A DNA stretch of 64,000 bases. Source: Spirodela intermedia (Eukaryota; Streptophyta; Magnoliopsida; Alismatales; Araceae). Below are positions 1 to 12,500 of the stretch, in pieces. Location of the stretch: the NCBI GenBank assembly GCA_902729315.2, contig LR746272.1, positions 3,382,035 to 3,446,034 on the forward strand. The letters run 5' to 3'. Within the stretch, counting starts at the first letter, position 1. Each line of letters opens with the position of its first letter. Position numbers and translations under genes: made by a program. The notes under the pieces are model-generated. The model had not been told where the DNA came from, searched no databases, and saw only the letters and a program-made list of their open reading frames with translations.

Positions 1-240
1 GGTCGCAATTATTCTCAACCATCTACGGAGATATATTTTCCATTTCCATTCATATCAGAATGCTTTACTTGCTTTGGACAGCAAGGCTAGAGCATCTCAT
101 AAATCTGGAGCGCATGCTAGAGCGTCTCCCTGGGGATTTACATATCAAATAAGATAAACCCCAGAACGTCTGCACGATTGTCCAAAATTGCATTTATGGG
201 AATCATTTAAAATCATAAAGAAAAATATATATATATATAG

Positions 241-286
<46 letters not shown>

Positions 287-1536
287 CCAAGCAATATCAG
301 TGGCAATACCTCTCTGTGCTTTGAAGAAAATCTTAAGTAGCTCACACCTCCATCCATCCTTGATTGTAGTATAAAAGACATTTTTCAAAACATGAAACAT
401 TGAAAGATCAAAGTTTATTAAACATTCTTGTATATAGATATTGAAAGATCAAGTTTCTCTAGATGCGAACATTGTCTACATGCACTCTAGAGAAGCAACA
501 AATTTAGCACAATGTCTAAGAGACTTGATCCCTTCATGCAAGCTCTCTCACCCTTTGAATTAATCTCATTATTTAATACTTTTCAAGATATAAAAACACA
601 TTTACTTCATTTATAAATCATATGCTTTTCAAGATAGGACATGCATGGGTTTGAGGAGGAATTGGGAGAACATGAAACTTCACAAAAAAAATACATGGCA
701 ACGTATTATCCACATTTTATGTAAAATAATATATCTTACGCCGACAATGAATAATTGGGTTAAAACTGTTGTAATATTTTAGTTAATATATTGTGTCAAG
801 TTAAATATCATCTGTGTGACATTAACTCTAGAGGACTAAATATTAAAATCAAGAGGACAAGTGTCAACCTATCACTTATGCACAATCTTTTGTGAACCTA
901 AACCTAGGAATTCAACTTGAGAAGAAAAAATGTAAATCTTGAATGTGCAAACAATAGCCATCCTAAGAGATGGAATTTTCACCAAGCTAGCCTTTTTTTC
1001 ATTTAATCCTATAGAGAAAGTCACCTCGTATAGACCAAGAGAAATCATTAAAATCATGAGAAAGTCATAAAATCTGAAAACAACCAACTCATCCCCCTTG
1101 TTGGCACACCATCTAGTTACATAGGATCAACAAGTACAAATTTCTCTTATTTATAGTGATCACAAAAATTATTTCAAAAATTAATTTTTTTCTATGTTTT
1201 CTACTAACATGGCATTAATTATTGTTTATCTTGTTTAATAACTTACTAAACAATGGAGTGATATAAAATGAGATTTACTTGTGGTCAAACAATAATTTGT
1301 GAAGTAGATTTACTAGGGCATTTTTGGATTAAAATTGTTAATGGTGCATGTGACTCATTGACATTTTTGGAATAATCCACTTTGGGAAGAAAATGCTAGT
1401 CATTAGAAAGTGATGTTTGTAAGTCACTTTAAATCATTTATAAGCACACATTTGATACTAATAATGACAAAAAAGAGTTTGAGAAATTTAATCTAAAAGG
1501 TGATGAAATAATTTTTCTACAGTACTGACTAGTTGC
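1..1536. other. AT-rich intergenic DNA
   Basis: No gene is supported here. The stretch is very AT-rich, short reading frames are broken, and no protein family is recognisable. The only clear structure is the AT dinucleotide array listed separately. Confidence 0.6.
224..283. repeat. (AT)n microsatellite
   Basis: Two runs of alternating A and T, about 14 and 41 bases, are separated by a short AGAAA interruption. This is a typical plant dinucleotide microsatellite and is likely to vary in length between individuals. Confidence 0.95.
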
Positions 1537-2601
1537 ATGGAAGTGAGCTGTGGGTGCACAAGGATCTCACCACTTCATATGCAACATACAAGGGCACTGC
1601 CAAAGTGGAATGATGCTTCTGGTCGCCGTAGGAGGCTCGGCGATGACTACTCCCATCTGTCTAACCACGACAGAGGCGCCATCGGCCTCGCAAGCCACAC
1701 AGCTGTCGCTCTCGCTGGGCTCACCTTGTTTAAGTGGGCTCTCCTCTCCTCCTCTCCTGCAGTTTGTTCGTGTCTTCTGTCCGTCTCATTTTCCCCTTCC
1801 GCCCCGGGCGCTGCAGAAGATTATGACGCGACGGGATCACGTGATGGGATCACGAGGACTGAGGGCTTGGTGCTCATTCATACACGGAAGAAGTGTTGCA
1901 TACACGGAGTCCTCGACTTGTATTCTGCTCTCTCTCTCTGTATCCATCTCTCTCATTGGGATCCTTTCGGCCCCACCTGTGCAGCTGAGGAAGACGACAG
2001 AGACTTCACGTGGAAAGCCATGCGCTCCTTCCTCGATGCTTCCGAGCACTGGTTTCTATCTCTCTCTCTCCCGGAAGGTGAGTTAATAATATTTGGCATC
2101 TCCAGCTGTGCGTCACGGCGGAAAGGACGGACATCGGTTATCGCGCATCTTTAGCCTCGAAGAGATCGCACTGCGAAGATTGCAAGGTGGGGGAAAGATC
2201 GCGATTCGTATGTATATCTCTCCTTGAACTGCAAGGATCTGCTCCCGCAGCGTAAGAAGATCGCACATTGCAGAAGAATAAATCGGAAGGGGAAGCTCGC
2301 ATTACAGAGGGGAATAATAAATCGGAACCACACGCGAGCGAGAAGCCCTTCCTTCACCGGAAAAAAGGAAGCCCCAATAACATGTCAACTAGATACCAAG
2401 GAGAAGCATGACAGAGGGGATGAAGGTCCAGAAAATAGAAAAAGAAAAGTAATGATCGGACGACGACGATCGGCGTACAGGACTATGTCAGGGAAGCAGA
2501 AGAGCTGTGCGTATAAAATAAGGAGAGAAACTCAGTGCGCGTCGGATCACCGATCGGCGAAGTCCGTGCAGTAGCATACGGAATCCGGAGCAGGAAATCT
2601 A
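1537..2601. other. Unassigned GC-richer stretch downstream of the AGP gene
   Basis: Base composition rises sharply compared with 1-1500, and reading frames up to about 200 codons stay open on plus. Their translations show low-complexity Ser/Leu runs and no family I recognise, and they overlap in several frames, as expected of chance frames in GC-richer DNA. The right-hand part probably includes the 3' UTR of the minus-strand AGP gene. A TATAAAATA string near 2513 on plus has no gene behind it that I can support. Confidence 0.35.
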
Positions 2602-3090
2602 CTACATCCAGTAAGACACGGCAACACCTAGAAGAGCTGATGCCGCAACGTAGATCCAGCTCGACGGTCGAACGACGGATCCCATGGACGGCGGAGACGG
2701 GGGCTCGCTAGTCCCCGGCGACCTGGCGACGGAGGGGGCAGGAGACTGAGTGCTTGCTGGCGGAGGAGCAGGAGGAGAGCTAGCAGGGGTTTCCACAGGG
2801 GGAGGCGCGGTGTGGGGGGATGGGGCGACGGTAGGCGGCGTGACTGGGGCCGCGCCGGTGGGCGGCGGGCTGGCGGGAGCCGTCGCCGGCGTAGGAGTGG
2901 GGGGAGCCGTCGTCGGCGTAGGAGTGGGGGGGGTAGACACCGGCGCCGGGCTAGGGGCTCTGGGGGCTGGGGGAGGAGGGCTGGTAGGGGCCGGTCTAGG
3001 GGCAGGACCCGGGGCCTGGGCGGAGGCGGAGGCCGCGAAAACGACGATCGCGAGGAACAGCCCCTGGAAGGTACTCGCCATCATCGGCAT
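2602..3090 (-). CDS. Classical arabinogalactan protein (GPI-anchored)
   Basis: Single-exon 162-residue protein. Residues 1-24 form a signal peptide ending ...SASA, so the mature chain would begin with Gln. Residues 25 to about 135 are almost entirely Pro, Ala, Ser and Thr in AP, PA, SP, TP and PPP patterns, which in this family are hydroxylated and carry arabinogalactan. The C-terminus (about 143-162) is a hydrophobic GPI-attachment signal after a small-residue region. The product would be a secreted proteoglycan of the plasma membrane outer face and cell wall. ATG at 3090 is used; another ATG at 3081 would also leave a good signal peptide. The Pro-rich part contains a short internal duplication of a TPTP(T/A)TAP-type unit. 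A minus-strand TATA box lies about 165 bp upstream. The exact AGP subgroup cannot be told. Confidence 0.88.
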   Translation of the reverse strand: MPMMASTFQGLFLAIVVFAASASAQAPGPAPRPAPTSPPPPAPRAPSPAPVSTPPTPTPTTAPPTPTPATAPASPPPTGAAPVTPPTVAPSPHTAPPPVETPASSPPAPPPASTQSPAPSVARSPGTSEPPSPPSMGSVVRPSSWIYVAASALLGVAVSYWM

Positions 3091-3252
3091 TCTTCTCCTA
3101 CAACTTCTTCTGCAACCGCTGCCGCTGCTGCCGCCGTCGACGCCGCCGCTGCAGCTCTCCCTTCCGCTCTCTCTTCTCTCTCGCCGTGCTGATCAAGAGA
3201 CCGTAGAAGAGGAGCAGGAGACTAGGGTTTGCTCTGGGGATTGTGGGAGGGG

Positions 3253-3259
3253 ATATATA
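3253..3259 (-). promoter_or_regulatory. TATA box of the AGP gene
   Basis: The minus strand reads CTATATATCC, about 163 bp before the AGP start codon, in otherwise GC-rich promoter DNA. Spacing fits a 5' leader of about 130 bp. Position and motif are seen; function is inferred. Confidence 0.6.
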
Positions 3260-3260
3260 G

Positions 3261-3960
3261 AGCGGTGACGAGTGCGGTCACTGAGAGAGGAGGGGTCTGC
3301 GGAAACACTAACGGGCAGAAGACAGCTAGGTAATAGAGAGGCAGGCAGGCAAGAGTTGTTACGAGGATTTTTGAAAAACGTTCAATTACGCAGAGCTGCA
3401 GACCGTTGTACCCTCTGACACCGTCCGATGGGTCATGGACGGTCTGCCATCCCCGGAAAAGTGTCCGTTGCGGGGCGAGAACGGTCGCATTCGCCTCGCT
3501 TCTCTTTCTCGGGGCTTTGGCAAGTTTCCTGTCGCCGCGAAAAGAGAGGATAATCGACGCGCTTCGTTTGACGAGCCGGTCGCTGTAATTTTTCTTTTCT
3601 TTGTCCTTTTCGAGACTGACCAACGAGCCAATCCCTGCGAGATCTTCACCGTTCGATCCAATGCTTCCTCGATCGTACGGCCTCACAAGATTGACCGTGG
3701 AGTCCTTGAATAGTTTATCCGGGGTTGGTGAAAGCGGTAAACCGGCAGCTGCCGATTGATAAACGGCGCTAAAAACGCCGTTAAATAGCGCGAGAAGACG
3801 TCGATGCCGGCTAACGTTCCTTTCGGCTCGTGGCCACGCGCGGTGTAGGTACGAATGGAGCGGGGATTAGACCATCGGGTGGCCTTGACACAGCGGCAAC
3901 GAGGTTCACCTACTGAATTTCCCGTACAAGTGCCAAAAAATAATCAAACAATAAAATTGA
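3261..3960. other. AGP upstream region
   Basis: GC-rich, non-repetitive DNA upstream of the minus-strand AGP gene. Several short overlapping frames on both strands show no protein family. Composition drops abruptly to AT-rich transposon-derived DNA after about 3930. I read it as promoter and flank. Confidence 0.45.
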
Positions 3961-5040
3961 TTAATATCAGGTATAATAAGTAAAATAAAATAAAATGACG
4001 TCATAAATTATAAGCATATGTTTACTATGATGCATGCATGCATGCAACAAGAAGGGTATGAATTGGCACAACTTAACTTATTAACTCCTAATATAGATGT
4101 TGAGATAAGCATGATTATAACTGATGCTAAATCCAAAATGCTGTGCTTACTAATTTAAAAAGGCACCTTGCATAAAATAAAAAACCTTTTCACAATAATT
4201 ACAAATTCTTTTTTATCTCCCTCTGTGAATTCAAGGTGTAGACTTGTTCTTCCTCAGCTCCTACCATGTTAGGTGGTATAAAAAATGTTTATTAACTCCA
4301 AGACTCACCCATTTGTCACATCTACATGGGGTAAATCGTACTAAGGATGATGATTGAGATGTTACAATAGCTTTGGCTTAAATGATTGTGCAAACTATAG
4401 GAAAACATGTTTGTGGGTGTGAGCAACACTAATTGCAGACTTGTGATTTCGATCATAGCAACCAATATCCTTAAAAATAAGGGAAATTCTTACATAAAAT
4501 AACCATTGTATTTATATTCAAAACTAATTTGATCTAATTTGTTGTTAAAGATATTAAAGGTTTTAAAATGAAGATCAGCCTAAATTTTAAGGGTAACTTT
4601 TCAGCACACTTGGCTTACTCCACTCCCTAAAGACAATCCCCTTAGGTTCCACTAAGTTTTAAATTAAATAGATTTAGCTTTTACACTAAATATCAAGACT
4701 TGAGTTAGCTTAGTTACTTGACACTATGGCCTCAACAATTTTTATTCAACATAGGCTTAACGAAGTCTCTACAAATCAAAAGGGCCTTAGCAAGTCTTCA
4801 CTAAGCATAAAGGACTTAGCAACTTATGCTAGATTTATTGGCTCAAGGGAATAAAAGAATAAATTAAGAAAAAATAGATGTCATTAAAAATTTCCTTGTA
4901 GCATTCTTTATTGGACGATGTGGAAGGAACAAATGCATGCCAAAGTATTTGTGCCTTTAATCTTGCACAATACACAATTTCCCAACTATTGCTACACGTG
5001 ACATTTGATATATTTATGGCATGATATGATCTTTTGCACA
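3961..5040. other. AT-rich spacer before the first copia relic, possible 5' LTR
   Basis: No gene. A run of GCATGC-type repeats occurs near 4030-4045. The part from about 4620 contains short CTCAACAA/CTTCACTA-like repeats that recur near 7690-7840. Its right end leads into a primer-binding-site-like sequence, so it may include a decayed LTR. Confidence 0.3.
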
Positions 5041-5135
5041 ACCACAAATATATATTTGGTATCCAAGGTATGTTTTCAGATTTTTTAGATCTTTTAAGTT
5101 TTGTTTTTTTTAAAATGTCTTAATATTTATCACAA
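5025..5135 (+). repeat. Direct repeat copy 1 (LTR end / primer binding region)
   Basis: This stretch, with ATGATCTTTTGCA, then TTTGGTATCCAAGGTAT, then TTTTCAGATTTTTTAGATC, recurs in the same orientation at 7363-7490. It marks the left edge of the internal part of the copia relic. Confidence 0.6.
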
Positions 5136-7330
5136 TATTTAGTATTAGAGTTAAACTTATATTTCTTATTAAGTATATTTATCAAAGATATCAATTAGAA
5201 AAAATGAGATTGCAAGATTTGATGAAAATTTTGACTTCAATCTATGACAAAAGAGAATAAAGACGCTCCTTGTACAACATGAACTACATAAAGCTTCTTT
5301 ATGATAGATAAAAATTTAAAAATTTGAGTGATGAAAATTAGTCTACATTAAATTTGAAAGCAGTCAATAATATTCAGCTTTGTTAATGAAGTTATGTATT
5401 AAAGCTTTAATGTAAGGCTACTATTGATATGTGAAAGAAATTAAAAATGTTATACATGTATAAAACACTTACAAATAAGTTATTTTTGAAGAATCAACTT
5501 TACTGCTTACATATGAATGAAAGGGCACATTTGTTAGAATATATGAATGTTATAAATAAGTTGATTTTCTAACATCACAATATGAAAATTAAAATTGAAG
5601 AAGAAGATCAGGTCATAGTTATTCTTACATTCTTATCCCCATGTTAAAATTATTTTGTGACTATCAATATAGTAAAGGACATTTAATATATGTTTGGTTT
5701 AATTCAACATTATTATCTTATAGTATTATATTAAAACCTTTTACATACATTGAAATTCTGATTGTTAATGGTGTTGGTCATGATAGAGGACATTTAATAT
5801 TTAGAGATAGCATGAAAAATTATTTTCAATCAAAATCGAAAGGAAATGATGTTTGTTTCTATTGTAGAAAGAAAGGTCAATGGAAATTAGATTATTTAGA
5901 GCTCAAAGAAAAACAAAAGGGTAAAGAACTAGGTATGAGACCTAGTGTTGTATTAAATCAAAAGCTCAAGAATATACTATTTCAATCTCCTCAATATTAT
6001 ATTACTTTAGAATTTAGATTCTTGATACAAGTTGTTCCTACCACATGTGTCAATTTTGAAACTAGTTTAACACATACAAATCTTATAATAGATGTAATGT
6101 TCTAATGTGAAATAATTTAAATTGTAGAATTTGTTGTCAAATGAATAGTAAAAATCAAGATGTTTGATGAAGTAATTAGAACTTTGATAAATGTGAGACA
6201 TATACTTGATATAAAGAAGAATTTAATATCCTTTGGTATCTTGGAAGGGAATGGCTGCAATTATACTTGTGGTAATAACATTTTGAAAATTATAAAATCT
6301 GCTTTATATGTTATTAAAGGAGAGAAAATTTGGACACTTTATAAGTTGTATAGAAAAATTATCTTTGACAATGCAACTACTAAATTCTATCATGAAATAA
6401 AGATGCCACTATGCTATGACATGCTAGGCTTAACCATATGAATGAGAGAAGGATGTTAGAAATTACACAATCACAAGTTACTCAGGGGTGTCACATTTTA
6501 TAAAATTGATTTATGTAAATGTATTATTGGCAAACTATGTAGAGCTAAATTTTGTTAGTCCTCCCAAGAGAAATAAAAAATATACTAACTACATGCATTT
6601 GGATGTTTGGGCATCATCTTCAATCACATCATTAGGAGGAGCTCGATATTTTGTTATATTTATTGATAATTTCTCTTGAAAAATTTAGCTTTATTTTCTC
6701 AAACATAAATATGAGGTGTTTGATACTTTTAGATTCTTTAAGGCCAAAGTTGAAAATAGACTAACCAACAAATTATGTATAAGTAATAGTGGTGACTACA
6801 CCTCAATTTTTTTTGAAACTTTATGTTATAAAGAAGGCATAATTCGTCAACTCACTATTCCATAAACAATTAAGCAAAATGGTGTAACTAAACGGATGAA
6901 TCAAATATTTTTTGAGATAGTTCTTGTATAAAATTGTTTACATGACTCTCTAAGTAATTTTAGGCTGAGGCTATTAGCACAATCTATCACTTAGCAAATT
7001 GGCTGCCTCCTACAATGATTGGACTCAAGACACTTAAAGAATTTTGGTCTAGAAGTCCTATAGATTATTTTAATCTAAATATATTTGGTTGTCCTATTTA
7101 TGTATTATTGTAAGATAATGAACAAACTAAGTTGAATCCTAAGTTGAAACAATATTTTCTTAGGATATAATAAATAAATCAAAGGATTTAAGTTATGAAA
7201 TCATGTAATCCATAAAATTGAGCTTAATAAAAATGTCATAGTTGATGAAGCATCACTATTGAAAAATATCTTGTGTGAATGACATAAATAACTTTGTTAA
7301 GGTAGAGTTAATTGAAAAAACAAAGGAGTT
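5041..7330 (+). mobile_element. Decayed Ty1/copia retrotransposon (gag to integrase), truncated
   Basis: A TGGTATCC string at about 5058 resembles the initiator-tRNA primer binding site of plant copia elements. Broken frames then follow in copia order. A gag-like N-terminus lies near 5200-5300. A zinc knuckle near 5850 (CFYCRKKGQW) has lost its His and last Cys. A pre-integrase segment spans 6160-6440 (RHILDIKKNLISFG). The integrase core follows at about 6590-6930 (HLDVWASSS, TSLGGARYF, GIIRQLTIP, KQNGVTKRMN). The element stops before reverse transcriptase. Many in-frame stops show it is dead. Its right end abuts a second copy of the primer-binding-site region. Confidence 0.8.
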
Positions 7331-7362
7331 AACAAACATTTAGAAAACTCTTCATTTTTGCA

Positions 7363-7490
7363 ATATGATATAATCTTTTGCATAAGTAGAAATATGTATT
7401 TGGTATCCAAAGTATATTTTCAGATTTTTTTAGATCATTTAGGCTCTAGTTTATTCTAAGAGCACTATTATTTGTCACAATAAAGTGACA
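7363..7490 (+). repeat. Direct repeat copy 2 (LTR end / primer binding region)
   Basis: Second copy of the 5025-5135 sequence, with similarity continuing past the primer-binding-like site into a shared TATTTGTCACAATA-type stretch. Because it includes sequence downstream of the presumed LTR, it is not a plain 3' LTR. Confidence 0.55.
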
Positions 7491-9010
7491 CTTTAACTTA
7501 GTGAGGGTAGCTACATATTTAATGGTTGAGGAATTGTCATACATGTTTAAAGTTGAGGTGAGTAGTGATTGTTTTAGTGAGTCTTAACATTAGAATTCTT
7601 CAAAGTTTTTTGCTTTTTTTTTCTACTTCTTACTTTGATTTAAACACCCATAATACTATATTAATTCAACTAACATAAAAAATTACACTCTTTAAGGACA
7701 ATATCTTTAATTTTTATTAATTAATAAAACCTATATTAAACATAATGGCTTTAGTAAGCTTTCACAAAACCTATGTTGAAATGTAATAACCTCAACAAGC
7801 CTTCACTAGAAACAAAGGCCTCAACAAGTTTATGTTCAACACAAATGTTGTTGGCTTTTGGAGCTTTGATTGTTATTATAATGACAAAAGATAATTTTGT
7901 GATGTCTAGATAAGAAATTTATTTTATCAATTAAGTGTAAGACATTATAAATTAAATTAGATAATGAAACATAGAAAAATTTACTCAAGGAAAAAATGAT
8001 CTATATTCACATTTTTAATAAATAAATAATTTTTAGATGTAAATTCAAGCTGAAGATATATATAATTGAGGATGAAAAGAAAATAAAAACTAATTATTCT
8101 CAAGCAACTATTCACTCCATCTTAAATTAGATGTTTCCTCAACTAAATGAAAGGATGTTATACACAAGAAGCTATGAACTGAATCTACACTAATGCTTGT
8201 GTTTTATTTTCATTTCTAGGTTTATTGAAATCACAAAATTTAGTTGTTGGTTCTTCAAGCGATATGATTGAGCACATAAGTTTGTTGAGACATGGATATC
8301 TAGTAAGTGGTCATTGGAGCCATAGAATTCATGGCATAAACTTAGTAAACCTTGAATGTTGGAGTCATTGGATCTAACATATGGGCTCATGAGACCTATA
8401 TATTTAGTGAAGGCCTACTAAGGTTGTTGATTTAGTGTATTTTGGTCATAAGCTAATACAATTTTTGTCCTTAGAAAGGGTAATATGACAGATTGACTGA
8501 ACCCTCATAAATTATGATATATGAATTTTGTTATTATTATTTAATGGCTAATAAATAAAGAGGACTTTTGTAAATCACTAGGTTTAACAATTCCACCTGA
8601 CTAAGACATTTCACCAAAAAGTCTTCTTCTAGGTGAATGACTTATTTCAATAAGATTCATGGCTTGAGGCCCCAATTGAATTATTGAACAAAAAAAAGGA
8701 GATTCAATTAATTGCTAAATTCTGTTTTAATTATTCTCAAATATGTAGTCAAGTTGAAGTGATCTACATGACTTTTGATAATTTAATCTAATGCTATTTA
8801 AGAGATAGACCAAGACAATGAGATCTTGCCTCATCAACAATAAAAGCTGCTTGTAATTACATTATAAAGTACTACTCCTCTAACAAATTTTATTAACTTA
8901 AAAAATTAGTGAAGCTTTAAAGAAATAATATTATGATATAACAATATGATTGATCATGCAAACTCTATTCATGATAGCACAAAGGAACACCTCTCATCCT
9001 CATATGAATT
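7491..9010. other. AT-rich decayed repeat DNA
   Basis: No gene. Around 7690-7840 are short tandem-like CCTCAACAAG and CTTCAC units, also seen near 4720-4830. A TGTTGGCTTTTGGAGC string near 7849 looks like the start of an LTR and has a weak relative near 39408. Nothing else is recognisable. Confidence 0.4.
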
Positions 9011-9260
9011 ATAAAATATTTGAAGATAAAAAAGAGATATCAGAAAAGGTTTTAATCAAAGTGGAATATGTAATGGCGTACCTATGAAATAGAGGTTTTA
9101 AGTTGGAAGATATAATACAACAAAGGTAACATGAGTGACAAAGCTTATATTGTAGATTTACTAGCTTGCATGGATATAATTTAAATATTTGATTTATTTT
9201 TTAAAATATTATCCATAATGATGAATAGAATATAAATTCTTTTCAAGTAAGGAGAGAGTG
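9011..9260 (+). mobile_element. Possible 3' end of a Ty3/gypsy element
   Basis: Fragments resembling the end of a gypsy polyprotein are visible: a VLIKVEY-like and KLEDIIQQR-like chromodomain segment near 9050-9125, then a purine-rich AAGTAAGGAGAGAG tract at about 9244 followed by TGATGTAG, as at a polypurine tract and LTR start. The match is short and broken, so this is tentative. Confidence 0.3.
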
Positions 9261-9525
9261 ATGTAGAATAATATAAAAGGCCCAACTAGGCGTTGAATGC
9301 TTGACTTATTTCCTATCCGGCTTATTCCCACTGTCTAATATGTGGGCTTCGAGCGGCCCACCGCCAATGGTCGTAGTTCCTTAAAACGCTCCAGGCAGGA
9401 GAGCACGAGGACCAGGGCACCGAGGTTTTTCTCTTGCCAGCGGAAAGCAGGGGCGGGTGAACCACCTGAGTACGCAAGTTGAAGGGGAAGGGAAGGTCTA
9501 GGAGGGAGCGTGGCGTGAAAAAAGC

Positions 9526-12500
9526 ATGGCTAGCGCCACTACTGCCGGCACCCCTGCCGTTGTTGAGAAGACGGCGGAGGAGATCCGCAAGGAGATCGAC
9601 GAGCTCCACCGCCAGCAGCGTGAGGTCCTATTTTCGCGGCCCTTCCCGTCCATCTCTTCTTCTGGTTGTGCTGTGTGTATGCGTTATGGTCTTCGTGGTG
9701 TTTCTGGTAATCTGCAGATAACAGAGCGTCTACGGGATCCGAGGGGTCTCCGTCGCGCCGGCCTGGCTCAAAATGGTCCTCGTTCTATTGCCGGGGTCCG
9801 CCCGCGAGGATTTGTGAGGCCTGTGAGTGTGGATGAGATGTTCTTTTTGCCTACTTTATTCGTAATATTTCTGCGTCTTTTTTATTATTTTGTTGTTTCT
9901 TTCGTGTTTGGATTTCCCGCTCAGGCGGATAGGGCAGACAACGAGGACCTGCCTCCTGCGAAGAGGCGTCTATCCTCCGCTGTGGTCAAGGTGATTCGCG
10001 GAAACCTTGCCTCTCTCTATCTTTATTTCCTCCGTATGTTGTCCTTTTCTCTCAACCTCTTCATCGTTGGGTGCGTCGTAACGTGATTTTGGATTTTAGG
10101 TCGGGGGCGGAGAGAGTGAGGATCTCAATCACGGTGAGAACCATGCTAAAAATCAGGATGCCGAGACAGCGGCAGACGAGGGTGCCGTCGTGTCTAACAC
10201 GGATGACAACAGCTACCGGAGGATGACAATGGCTGGTCCCCAGGGGACTGATGGGTTTAGGAGACACGGAAATCAGAGATTTTCGAGAGTGGTAATGGTC
10301 GCTAATTCTTTTGATTTTTACATTTATTTATTTAATCCTTTTAAAAGTTATGTTCGTTTTCATTGCTTTTGTTACAGGATTATAGTGTACCAACGTCGGA
10401 GCATGTGCCTAGGGTATTGCCAAAAGATGAGGACCCGAGCTTGGTGAAGAGGAACAGAAGGATGCTCGGGCAGCTGCTGGGAACTCTGGAGGTACGTCAC
10501 TAATTGAGGAAAAAGAACCCTCCTTCCCCTAAAATTAAGTCAGTACTGTCCTGCATTGGCTGAAGAGTTTCATCCTTGGATTTTATGTCAAGAATTTGGT
10601 CACTTTGTTCCAGTTGTTGTCTTGAACTGTATGAATTCGAATCAATACGACCAGGCTGATGTTACCCTGGTTCATCGTATGTCTATTGAACTATTTTCCT
10701 TATTTTCTGTACATTATGCTGTAATTATACGTTTTTTTTCTCCCTTAGTATGCTAATTTAGTGACTTTAGTTCAATAGCTCACTAAATGAAAAACAAAAC
10801 CTTTTATAAAGTGAGTTTTGGGTTGCTTATGGATTTTGAAGTAGGTTGAATTTGCATAGTTGGATGTGTATCACCAACCAATTATTTATGTCTGCTGCAT
10901 GTCAATGAAATCGTTAAATGAATCGTATCTCACGTGTAAACTTGATTTTTAGCAGTGTGCTGGGAATTCATTATAGCCGTGTGCTCTGAAATATTTGCTT
11001 ATGCCCCAGTTTTGATGCACCAGTAAAAAATAGTTGCTATTCCCAATAAATTTTATTGCTATAAAGGAAGGAGGAATGGAACATAATGCTGTCATAAAAA
11101 ATGAAGAAACGAAGCACTTGTAACGATTGGGACCAGTCGGATTCCATTTCTTTCCTACAGAAGATGTTTACCCTCAGTGCATCATATTACATTATTTCCT
11201 CATAAATACTTTTCGGCAAGAATTTCATTCTTCTGATCATGCCAGAATTGATATATATTTTTTTTTGATGGATTTAGAATTGAGCTAGAAATCATGGTTG
11301 ACCAGTTTACTGGTAGATTCTGACAGGGCAACTACTGATTTTTTCCAGTTTAATTATAATTGAGTGTATATCTTCCCGAAGTGATAATCTTTTGAGGTTC
11401 TCACATTCTTCTGTTCCTCAATTCCTTTTCATTAATTATCATCCTCGTTTTCGTTACATATTAAATGACGGTCATAGTCAGTTTTGTGAATATCAAGCTT
11501 GGAAGTATGGTCGACATCGCTTCTGCATTTTTGTGATCCCTGATCAATGATTAATATTTTTTTATCGTGTTTAAAAGTCTTTGGGCCCAAGGTTTCAAAT
11601 TTCTTAATCATCTATGCTTTCTTTTATTTCTAATCTCATGGGCTAAATCTGTGATTGTATTTGTTAACGAAGAAAGTTGCATTTCAACAGTTTTATAGTT
11701 TCATACTGTGTTTTGCATTTGCAGAACTTCAGTTCTTATTCCGCCAATGGTATGAGTTTAAAGTTTGCTTGCAAACAAGATTTCTTGTCTACTTTTGGTT
11801 TGAATTAAATTTTTCTGATGAAAAATGGGCACATCTAATATATTGCGTTTTGCATCTTTTCTTCACATACTTTTGTACGTTCAGTTTCTACTTCTATGAT
11901 GAACAAACTCGTAAACTATTTTTCTTCTTTTGTGATATCAGAAATTTCAGGAGGAGGACAGAAAGTTATCTGCATCAGAGGCATATTTGCGACGTTCTGA
12001 TTCTTTGCAGAGAGTGAGTTAATCCTCGTTGTTAACATGGTACCTTATTTATCTAGATGAAACTATATGAACAGTGAAATAATTGTATACCAAAACATCT
12101 GAACTTAGAAATGGCTTTATAAGCACAACCTTAAGAAATCCCATAAATGGAAACACCTGATGTTCTATGACTACTGACCTGTGGTTTTCCCTCAAATATC
12201 ACAACTGTAGAAATCGCTTAATTCTGTAGATCGTGTTCAGAATACTATGTCTGATATCCAACAAGACGATAAAATGCAAGGTGCTTTAGATTTTCTATAA
12301 ATTAGAATTTTGAGGAGATGTCTTGATAAAGTTGATGGAAGTCGTTTGCTATCATCTGGATACTTACAAAGGATACCAGAAAATGGAATCTATCAAACGT
12401 TAATTAGCCTTCATATTCTTAATTTTACTATCATGCTGACTGGTTACTGTTTTTGTTGTTATGCTTCGAACTTACGGGATTCTGTTGCCAGATTGGGTCT

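Noticed and set aside
1537-2154. 205-codon open frame on plus upstream of the AGP gene
   Set aside because: Overlaps long frames in other phases, starts without context, has Ser/Leu low complexity and no recognisable family.
2750-3268. Gly/Ala/Val-rich and Arg/Gly-rich frames on plus over the AGP gene
   Set aside because: These are antisense shadows of Pro/Ala/Thr codons in the AGP coding sequence.
3222-3686. 154-codon minus frame upstream of the AGP gene
   Set aside because: It covers the AGP TATA box and leader, and no domain is visible.
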